A program made the position numbers and the translations under genes. Below, in pieces: positions 1 through 7,200 of a DNA stretch of 20,924 nucleotides (the first letter of the stretch is position 1; each line of letters opens with the position of its first letter). This DNA is from an uncultured Clostridium sp. (lineage in GTDB: Bacteria; Bacillota; Clostridia; TANB77; CAG-508), in the NCBI GenBank assembly GCA_947057505.1, contig CAMSEM010000013.1, forward strand, positions 1-20,924, in the 5' to 3' direction. The notes under the pieces were generated by a model. The model was not told where the DNA came from, ran no database searches, and worked only from the letters and a program-made list of their open reading frames with translations.

Positions 1-2
1 AA

Positions 3-2075
3 AAAGTAAGATATAACATCATAAGTATTATTGTGTATATAGTTGGAATTATTCTATTAATCCAACTTTTTAACTTGCAAATTTTACATGGAGAAGAATA
101 CAGGCAAACCTCTAATACAAGGCTTACTAGAGAATCTACATTAAAAGCAGCAAGAGGAGATTTGACAGATAGAGGGGGAAATAAATTAGTTACCACCAAT
201 ATAGGTTCTAGCTTAGAACTATATAAAACAAAAATAGATAATCAAAAGCTTAACGAAACTATATTAAACCTTGTAGAATTATTAGAAAAAAATAAAGATA
301 CCTACATAGATAATTTACCAATCACAGTAGAACCTTATGAATTTACTTATAAAGATGAAGAAACACAAAAAAGATGGAAAAAAGAAAATGGAATAGATGA
401 AAATGCAAATGCAGAAGAATCTTTTCAAAAGTTAAAAATAAAGTATGATATTAAGCAAGAAGACAGTAAAAAAGCTAGAAAAATAATGGTAGTACGTTAT
501 GAAATTACAAGAAATGGTTTTAGTAATATAAAGCCAATTACTATTTCTAGAGGAATCAGCAATGTAAGCGTAAGTCAAATAAAAGAACAAAATGCCAGTT
601 TTCCAGGAACAGCAGTTATAACAGAACCAGTAGTTACCTATCCATATGGAAATTTAGCATCACATATTTTAGGATATGTGGGAGCCATATCTCCAGAAGA
701 ATATGAACAAAAAAAGCAAAGCTATGGAATGAATGACTTAATAGGAAAAACAGGAATACAATATACATTAGAAGAATATTTAAAAGGAAAAGATGGTATC
801 AAACAAATAGATATGGCAGTAGATGGAACCATTACAGAAGAAACTGTTTCAAAAGAAGCTATTGCAGGGCATAACGTTTCACTTACCATTGACGCAAACC
901 TTCAAAAGAAAACAGAAGAAGCTTTAAAACAAAATATAGAAAAAATAGCAAAAGGCGGCTATGGTAAAAAATATGATGCAAAGGCTGGATCTGCTATTGT
1001 AATGAATGTAAAAACAGGAGAAATTTTAGCCTTAGCAAGCTACCCAGACTATGAACCAGAATTATTTATACAAGGAATTAGTCAAAACAAGTTACAAGAA
1101 TATAATAAAGGCAATAATTTATTTAATAGAGCAATATCAGGAACATATGCACCAGGTTCTATTTTTAAAATGGTCGTAGCTACAGCAGCATTAGAAAATG
1201 GAACCATTACAAAAGCAACAAAAGTAAATGATACAGGAATTTATCCAAGAGGTTATCATCCAGCATGCTGGATTTATACACAAAATCATTATGGACATGG
1301 TTACTTAAATGTAACAGATGCAATCAAAAAATCATGTAACTACTTCTTCTATGAAGTAGGATACAAAATGGGAATAGACCCAGTAATTCAGTATGCTAGA
1401 GCATTTGGCTTAGGCTCAAAAACAGGAATAGAACTATCTGGAGAAGCAAATGGAATTGTAGATTTAAAAGAAGAATGTAAAAAACTCTATGGACAAGAAT
1501 GGCAATTTGGAGACACCTTATCTGCAGTAATTGGGCAAAGCTATAATAGCTATACACCAATACAAATGGCAAAATATATTAGTATGCTAGCCAATGGAGG
1601 AAAAGAGGTAGATGTTACTTTAATAAAATCTATAACAGACGTAAATGGAAAACAAGTTTCAAAGCAAGAAATAGAGCAAACTGTCAATAAGAAACTAGGA
1701 ATAGAAAATCAAGAAAAATTAGAAGACTTAAATATAAAGCAAGAAAACTTAAAAACAGTTTTACAAGGAATGAAAGGAGTTACCAGCGAACAAGGAGGAA
1801 CTGCCTACTATATTTTTTCTGACTTTGGAATGGATATAGGTGGAAAAACAGGTTCAGCAGAAACCAACATAGCAAAACAAGTAAATGGTTGGTTTGCAGG
1901 ATTTGCACCATATAATGACCCGGAAATTGCAGTAGTAGTATTAATTGAAAATGCAGGTTCTGGTAGTAACACAGCGCCGGCAGCAAAAGAAATTATGAAA
2001 GCATACTTTGGTATGAATAATGAAAAAGTAGTAGAAGATGTAACTGCTATTCCAAGCACACAAGGAGTAAGATAA
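3..2075 (+). CDS. mrdA: Class B penicillin-binding protein 2 (MrdA/PBP2 type), 5'-partial
   Basis: This is a membrane-anchored D,D-transpeptidase that would cross-link peptidoglycan during cell elongation, normally with RodA and the Mre proteins. The reading frame is open to the left edge (K-V-R-Y-N-I-I-S-I-I precedes the GTG at 33), so the true start lies upstream and that GTG is internal. The first visible residues finish a short cytoplasmic tail and one transmembrane helix (about nt 15-80). Next come the dimerisation-domain motif ARGDLTDRGG (nt 153-182) and the transpeptidase domain. Its three catalytic motifs are intact: SIFK with the nucleophilic serine at 1158-1169, SCN at 1332-1340 and KTGS at 1845-1856. 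There is no glycosyltransferase domain, hence class B. minC follows after 78 nt on the same strand, which fits the clostridial mre-mrd-min order. A division-specific or sporulation PBP (FtsI/SpoVD) is the alternative; I see no C-terminal PASTA domain, and minC next door favours MrdA. Confidence 0.9.
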   Translation, partial: KVRYNIISIIVYIVGIILLIQLFNLQILHGEEYRQTSNTRLTRESTLKAARGDLTDRGGNKLVTTNIGSSLELYKTKIDNQKLNETILNLVELLEKNKDTYIDNLPITVEPYEFTYKDEETQKRWKKENGIDENANAEESFQKLKIKYDIKQEDSKKARKIMVVRYEITRNGFSNIKPITISRGISNVSVSQIKEQNASFPGTAVITEPVVTYPYGNLASHILGYVGAISPEEYEQKKQSYGMNDLIGKTGIQYTLEEYLKGKDGIKQIDMAVDGTITEETVSKEAIAGHNVSLTIDANLQKKTEEALKQNIEKIAKGGYGKKYDAKAGSAIVMNVKTGEILALASYPDYEPELFIQGISQNKLQEYNKGNNLFNRAISGTYAPGSIFKMVVATAALENGTITKATKVNDTGIYPRGYHPACWIYTQNHYGHGYLNVTDAIKKSCNYFFYEVGYKMGIDPVIQYARAFGLGSKTGIELSGEANGIVDLKEECKKLYGQEWQFGDTLSAVIGQSYNSYTPIQMAKYISMLANGGKEVDVTLIKSITDVNGKQVSKQEIEQTVNKKLGIENQEKLEDLNIKQENLKTVLQGMKGVTSEQGGTAYYIFSDFGMDIGGKTGSAETNIAKQVNGWFAGFAPYNDPEIAVVVLIENAGSGSNTAPAAKEIMKAYFGMNNEKVVEDVTAIPSTQGVR

Positions 2076-2153
2076 AATTTTTTCAATTACTATTGCAAAG
2101 AATAAAAAATTATGTTAAATTAAAAATGAGTAAAATAGAAAGGGAAAAAGAAA

Positions 2154-2765
2154 ATGAATAGTTGCATTAGTACACAAACTAAAAAAAATCAAGTAGTAAT
2201 TAAAATAGAAGAAACAGCAGAACAAAAGCAAATATTACAGCAACTAAAGAAAAAAGTAACAGAACTAAAAAAACTATACAAAGAAGATACTACTCCAATA
2301 CTCATAACAGGAAAAGTATTTAAGAATAAAGAAATGGAAGAAATACAAGAACAAATACAAAAAATACTTCCTGTAGAAGTAAAATTTGATATACCTAAAA
2401 TGTTAGGATTACATGGAATAAAAAGAACATTTAGTAAAGAAATAGCAACATCTGAAACTAAATTCCATAGAGGCTCTTTAAGATCTGGCCAGAAATTGGA
2501 ATTTGATGGTAGCTTAGTAGTTTTAGGTGATGTTAATGCAGGAGCAGAAGTATTAGCAAGCGAAAATATTGTTGTATTAGGTATCCTAAGAGGAATGGCA
2601 CATGCAGGAGCAAAAGGTAATAAAGAAGCCATGATTGCAGCAGCAGCTATAGAATCTGTACAAGTACGTATTGCAAATGTAATAAAAGAAATAGAAAAAA
2701 CACAAGAAGACCAGATAAAAACTTATGCATACATCAATGAACAAGGAGAAGTTGTATTAGAGTAA
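2154..2765 (+). CDS. minC: Septum site-determining protein MinC
   Basis: MinC inhibits FtsZ assembly away from mid-cell and works when recruited to the membrane by MinD. The 203-aa protein has a short N-terminal FtsZ-inhibiting domain (about 12-80), a linker, and a C-terminal beta-helix domain (about 100-203). The C-terminal domain carries the family signature: RSGQ at residues 110-113, SLVVLGDVNAGAEV (120-133) and NIVVLGILRGMAHAGAKGN (138-156). RSGQ is the known MinD-contact motif, so a MinD is expected in this genome. The start is set by AGAAAGGG at 2137-2144, 9 nt before the ATG. It is slightly shorter than Escherichia coli or Bacillus subtilis MinC, with the difference in the N-terminal half. 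minD and minE usually follow minC but here the operon ends: a hairpin and a convergent gene cluster come next. Confidence 0.95.
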   Translation: MNSCISTQTKKNQVVIKIEETAEQKQILQQLKKKVTELKKLYKEDTTPILITGKVFKNKEMEEIQEQIQKILPVEVKFDIPKMLGLHGIKRTFSKEIATSETKFHRGSLRSGQKLEFDGSLVVLGDVNAGAEVLASENIVVLGILRGMAHAGAKGNKEAMIAAAAIESVQVRIANVIKEIEKTQEDQIKTYAYINEQGEVVLE

Positions 2766-2767
2766 GA

Positions 2768-2820
2768 CAAAATAAAAATAAACCCCGCATATTAGGCACA
2801 GTGGCTTAATATGTGGGGTT
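2768..2820 (-). terminator. Hairpin terminator between convergent units
   Basis: Arms 2781-2794 (AACCCCGCATATTA) and 2807-2820 pair over 14 bp with one G-T pair, around a 12-nt loop. On the minus strand the hairpin is followed by a T-rich run (TATTTTTATTTTG, 2780-2768), so it is a good intrinsic terminator for the three-gene minus-strand cluster. On the plus strand no U-tract follows, so it would stop minC transcription less efficiently. Confidence 0.8.
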
Positions 2821-2826
2821 AGCAAT

Positions 2827-3246
2827 TTAGCTAAGCAAAAGTAAAACTAAAGCAATAAACAAATACTCATCTTGTACACCTTCTTGGTATAAAAAGAAAA
2901 TAAGACAAATCAGTAAAATATCATCATAATATAATTGTAATCCAAAAATTTCAAAAAGAGGTTCCGCATCTTCCTCACGCTTACGGACTTGAGAGTTTGA
3001 ACCACTTTTTTTTGTATTTTTGGAAGAAAATGATAAGTTAGAATGTTTAGAATTTTCCTGTGCTATATTCCTATTTGCCATATTAGTATGACTATAATTA
3101 GAATAATTTTTAGCAGAAGTTAATGCCACTTTATTAGTAGACATATTGTGATATGGCATAGAAATATTCGAATAAGAAGGATACTGCTCATAAGAGGAAT
3201 ACCTTTTAAAACGAGGAAAACTAAAGAACGGATAATTATACATCAT
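2827..3246 (-). CDS. Small protein with hydrophobic C-terminus, function unknown
   Basis: About 139 aa. I do not recognise a named family. The N-terminal part is rich in Tyr, Ser, Asn and Pro (MMYNYPFFSFPRFKRYSSYE...), the middle is Ser/Lys/Asn-rich and probably disordered, and residues from about 98 on (FEIFGLQLYYDDILLICLIF...) form a very hydrophobic tail with acidic breaks that ends at the stop codon. The tail could be one or two short membrane helices. I chose ATG 3246 over the upstream GTGs at 3261/3258 because AGGTGG lies about 10 nt before it on the minus strand. ATG 3243 is equally possible. The start overlaps the stop of the preceding gene by 11 nt, suggesting translational coupling. 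It is the last gene of a three-gene operon. A spore or cell-surface role is possible but nothing here proves it. Confidence 0.7.
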   Translation of the reverse strand: MMYNYPFFSFPRFKRYSSYEQYPSYSNISMPYHNMSTNKVALTSAKNYSNYSHTNMANRNIAQENSKHSNLSFSSKNTKKSGSNSQVRKREEDAEPLFEIFGLQLYYDDILLICLIFFLYQEGVQDEYLFIALVLLLLS

Positions 3247-3748
3247 TTTTCTTTTCACCACCTAAAGGACCCATCATTTCAAACACTTTTCCCATGCTAA
3301 AAAGCTTAATATATTGGTCAACTTTATCTTTTCTACTACTCTTTAAATATGGTTTTAAAGACTTAAGCAAATTAGCCCTGGGGTCATTTTGGGGCTTGTT
3401 CATGCTATCAATAATAGACTTCATTTTAAGCATAGTACCAATATCAAAATTTGGAAGCTCTGTATTTGAAGTAGAGGTATCATCATGCTCATATGAAGAG
3501 CCATTTGAATCACTAGTAGAATTAGTACTACTATTAGCAAAAACACGACTCATCATATCTTTTAAATCATTAGCATCAAAATTAGAACTTACATTAGTAT
3601 CATTAGAATAATTGGCAGAAGATTTACTTTCTTTCTTAGAAGAATCGTCGCCAAAATGATTCATTAAATTTTTAATATCATCAGGTATTTGATTATTTTT
3701 AAGCATATCACTCATTTTTTGAATGACATTAGACATATCATCACTCAT
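3236..3748 (-). CDS. Conserved-looking hypothetical protein, Ser/Asn/Asp-rich centre
   Basis: 170 aa, acidic, with no signal peptide or membrane segment. It has three parts. Residues 1-33 are a Met/Asp/Asn-rich helical start. Residues about 34-98 are low-complexity (Ser, Asn, Asp, Thr) and probably a flexible linker. Residues about 99-165 are a predicted helical module with NDPRANLLKSLKPYLKSSRK followed by DKVDQYIKLFSMGKVFEMMG. That last module (DPR-A-LL-LKP-L...R..KVDQ.IKL) looks like a conserved clostridial helical domain, but I know no function for it. Its start lies 3 nt after the stop of the 49-aa gene, and its end overlaps the next start by 11 nt, so all three are one transcription unit. 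Confidence 0.75.
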   Translation of the reverse strand: MSDDMSNVIQKMSDMLKNNQIPDDIKNLMNHFGDDSSKKESKSSANYSNDTNVSSNFDANDLKDMMSRVFANSSTNSTSDSNGSSYEHDDTSTSNTELPNFDIGTMLKMKSIIDSMNKPQNDPRANLLKSLKPYLKSSRKDKVDQYIKLFSMGKVFEMMGPLGGEKKNDV

Positions 3749-3751
3749 ACA

Positions 3752-3901
3752 CTAATTTCCCTTATTAAGTTCTCTCATAATTTTTGCTTTATCTTCAGCG
3801 CTAAGCATCTGGTTCAACTTAGAAAGTCCTTGTTCTAATTGACTCTTATCCATTTTAGAAAGCATCCCCATAAGTTTTGCCATATCCATATTATTATTCA
3901 T
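3752..3901 (-). CDS. 49-aa Met-rich small protein, first gene of the minus-strand operon
   Basis: The translation begins MNNNMDMAKLMGMLSKMDKS and ends MRELNKGN. It has seven Met before residue 33 and two amphipathic helices (about 5-16 and 20-46) but no membrane segment. Start choice: ATG 3901 has AAAGGA (3916-3911 on the minus strand) about 9 nt upstream. In-frame ATGs at 3907 and 3919 sit too close to, or upstream of, that site. Its stop is separated by 3 nt from the ATG of the 170-aa gene. The KMDKSQLEQGLSKLNQMLSA style resembles the start of its 170-aa neighbour (MSNVIQKMSDMLKNN), so the two may interact or be related. That is inference; I do not recognise the family. Confidence 0.65.
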   Translation of the reverse strand: MNNNMDMAKLMGMLSKMDKSQLEQGLSKLNQMLSAEDKAKIMRELNKGN

Positions 3902-3939
3902 ATCCATCCATCCTTTCATACAAAGTTAAAGCTTTTTTA

Positions 3940-3968
3940 TCTATAATTATATATATTCCAAAAGACAA
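3940..3968 (-). promoter_or_regulatory. Possible sigma-A promoter of the small three-gene operon
   Basis: On the minus strand TTGTCT (3968-3963) and TATAGA (3945-3940) are separated by 17 nt, about 40 nt upstream of the 49-aa gene. The surrounding DNA is so AT-rich that chance matches are likely, and a sporulation sigma factor could be used instead. I could not fit a clear sigma-E, F or G consensus. Confidence 0.35.
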
Positions 3969-4127
3969 TAAAATGTTACTAAAAATAGAAAGAAATTTAA
4001 ATAAAAAACAGTTCTAAATAAAAAAATTATGTGCACAAAAAATAAAGAAAAAACCAACTACTTTATGGAAATATAATTGTAACAAAAATTTAATATTTCT
4101 CCAAAAAAACTCATTTCCGTAGATAAT

Positions 4128-4153
4128 TTTCCAGTATTCGACATTTCTGGAAA
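4128..4153. repeat. Short inverted repeat upstream of the protein A promoter
   Basis: TTTCCAG (4128-4134) and CTGGAAA (4147-4153) are perfect inverted copies with a 12-nt spacer, ending 10 nt before the -35 element. The position suits an operator for a dimeric regulator. The right half also contains the near-palindrome ATTTCTGGAAAT. I found no equally clear copy upstream of the paralogous gene at 17928. The rest of 3969-4127 is AT-rich and shows nothing I can name. Confidence 0.35.
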
Positions 4154-4163
4154 TACATAACCA

Positions 4164-4191
4164 TTGAAAAAAACGTAGAAAATGGTAAAAT
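4164..4191 (+). promoter_or_regulatory. Promoter of the protein A/B operon
   Basis: TTGAAA (4164-4169), a 16-nt spacer and TAAAAT (4186-4191) lie about 50 nt upstream of the start codon. The same context, CCATTGAAAAA followed by a -10 box, precedes the paralogous gene (promoter at 17857-17885), which supports the call. Confidence 0.6.
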
Positions 4192-4232
4192 TGATATTAT
4201 AGAGGATTTATGCCTATAAGCAAAAATATAAT

Positions 4233-4245
4233 GGAGGTTACTATG
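4233..4245 (+). promoter_or_regulatory. Shine-Dalgarno site that fixes the start of protein A
   Basis: GGAGG (4233-4237), TTACT and ATG (4243) form a strong initiation site. An in-frame ATG at 4210 has no such site and would put 11 extra residues ahead of a complete signal peptide. The stretch GGAGGTTACTATGAAAAT is identical at the start of the paralogue at 17928. Confidence 0.85.
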
Positions 4246-7200
4246 AAAATTAAACAAAAATTAATAGCAACAACACTAAGTTTGGTCATATTAAGCAGCT
4301 ACCTATTACCAGTAGGAAATCATGTAATAGCGGCTACAACAGATCTAGGAAAGCAAGACACCAAAACTGGCAGTAGTAATGTAGAATTTAATAGTTATTT
4401 AGAAAATAAAACACATGAGCAAACCTTTGAAGAACAAGGTAAGCTTTATGTGGAACTTAACGTGAAAGAAAATGGATATTTAAAAAATGCAGCTATTGAA
4501 TTAATAGGTGCAAATTATAGCGTGGACGGTAACCAAATAAAAAATGACAATATAGAAAAAATAGAGCAAAACAAAATAAAATTAAAACAAATCAATACAG
4601 GAACTGTAACAATAGAATTGCCAATCAAAATGCTAGAAGCTAATAAACTTGCAAAAGACAATTTTAATAAAATATCAGAAGTTAAGTTTACAGCAACTTA
4701 CGTTGACCAAAACGGAAAAGAAAAGCAAGTAGAAAAAACAATTCAAAATCAAATTAAATGGCATAGAGATGCAAAAGCACAAGTAACCCAAGAAATAGTA
4801 AAATATATACCATATCATCAAGGTGAAGAATATGGCGTTTTAGTACAAATAAAAATCAATAGCAAAATAGAAGAAAACAAAATGCCAGTACAAAAATCTG
4901 AAATAAAAGTACAAGCACCAGAATTAAATATAAAAGAAAGTGCTACAACACAAGAAGAAAATGTGGCAAATAAAAATTATCCAGCAGATGTAAAAGTAAT
5001 TGCAAACCATATAAAAGCAACCAATGGGCAAACAACATCAGCACAATTTAGTAGCCAAAACTATACCTATGATAAAGAGACTGGAGAAGTAATTATCACA
5101 GTAGAAAATAACCAAGAAACAATTAGCTGGGAAAAAGAAGTAGATGATGAATATTTAGTAAACTACATCTACCAAGGAGAAGACATATACAATTATGTAA
5201 AAGAAAATGAAATAACACTAAAAAATAATGTACAAGCAAACCTTACTATTTATCATGCAGAACCTACTGTATTAGAAGCAAAAACAGAAGAAACTTATAC
5301 CCTAAAAGAAAATAAAGGAAATCTTTTAGACTTTGAAATAGAAGCTACCAAAGAACTTAGCAAAGGTTATTTGTATGCAAACTATGATAAAAAGCAAAAC
5401 GAAGAAAAAATAGAAACACCATATAGTGTAAAATACATAAGTAAAATAGGTTATGCAAATATAATAAACAACATTGAAATCCAAACATTAGAAGAAAAAT
5501 TGATAGACGAACAAGAAAATAAATACAGTTCTAACAATGCAGTTTATAGCAAAAAAGTAACAATACCAGTAGCTATTTTTGGTAAAATATTAGGTGAAGA
5601 AGGCAAAATAGAAATACAAAATAAAGATGGAAAAGTATTAGGAACAATTACAAAAGAAACCACAGTAGAAGAACAAAACTATGCCCTAAATATAGAAGAA
5701 TATCAAGAAAATCAAATAAAAATAACAACAAGTAAACCTATTCAAGAAGGACAGCTTGAAATAACAGTAGAAAAAGCATTTGCAAGAGAACAAACCTACA
5801 AGAAAAACCAAATGGAAATAGTAAAAAAAGTAGAACTACAAGCTAATATAGCAGCTAACACCAACAAACAAGTACTAACTAATCAAATTAGCTTAAAAGA
5901 ACCAGTAGCAAAAGCAAAAGTAATGATAAATAAAGAACAATTATCAACAGTAGCAGAAAATAAAAATATAGAAATCACAGCAATTTTAGACACATCTAGT
6001 GTAGATTATGCACTATACAAAAATCCAGTATTAGAATTCTATATGCCAGAAGCAGTAGAAAATATAAATGTAAAAGAAGTTACTGTTACACCAAAAGATG
6101 AATTAAAGGTAGAAAAAGTAGAAATCGCACAAAAGGCAAATCAAAAGGTAATACAAGTATACTTAAAAGGAACACAAACAAATTACACATTAGATTCTAT
6201 GATAAATGGAACTAGCATTGTAGTAAACACAGATATTACCATAAAAGAATTTACACCAACAACCAACACACAAATAAAAATGCTATACAAAAACGAAAAT
6301 AGCAACCTATATGAAAATACACAAAAAGTATCAGCACCTAAAAAAGCAAGAGCATTAAGCATACAAAATGCAGAAGAAGCAGGTATTGCAACAACAGATC
6401 TAACTTTAGTTACACCAACAGGTTTAGTAACAGGAAGCGGAATTAATGGATATAGTGCTGGTGCAGAAAATGTATTAAACACAACAGAAACCATGCAAAC
6501 AGTTGGTATAAAAGCAGGAGATAGTAGCAGAACTGCACAAATAACAGGAAAAATCATTAACAACTATGCCAATACCATATCAAATGTAAAAATATTAGGA
6601 AGAACACCATTTAAAGGAAACAAAAAAATAGACACAGCACAAGAATTAGGATCAACCTTTACTGCGATAATGAAAGGACCAATTAGCTTAAGTGGTGTAA
6701 GTACAGAAAATTATAAAGTTTATTATAGTACACAAGAAGAAGCAACTAATGATATAACCAATGCAGCAAATAATTGGCAAGAAAGTGTAACAGACTATTC
6801 AAATATAAAATCATGGTTAATTGAATTTACCAATAACTATGAAATAACAACAGGAACAGCAATTGACTTTTCATACAGCATAGAATTACCAGAAAGATTA
6901 TCTCATGATGAATTAGCATATTATATGTACAAAGTATATTACCAAAACAACCAAGAAGCAGGAGCAGTAGCACAAACAAAAGACTCTTCTATGATAGAAC
7001 TTACAACAGGTTCAGGTGCAAAATTAGAAATTAATTTAACATCTAATGTACCAGAAAACACACCTGTCAATAAAGGAGAGAAAATAACCTACACCATTAC
7101 AATAAAAAATGTAGGTTCACAAGATGCTAATAATGTAATTGTTATGGGAGACATACCAAATAATACCGTTTATTTAACTACTATAAATGGAAAAGAAGAA

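Noticed and set aside
33..35. GTG as the start of the PBP2 gene
   Set aside because: The frame continues open to the left edge and the upstream residues complete the transmembrane helix, so this codon is internal to a gene cut by the window.
3294..3611. 105-codon plus-strand open frame
   Set aside because: It is antisense to the 170-aa minus-strand gene, has no ribosome binding site, and its hydrophobic composition is what the complement of Lys/Asp/Ser-rich coding gives.
4210..4242. Upstream in-frame ATG of protein A
   Set aside because: It has no ribosome binding site, while ATG 4243 has GGAGG at 5 nt, begins a normal signal peptide, and matches the start of the paralogue.
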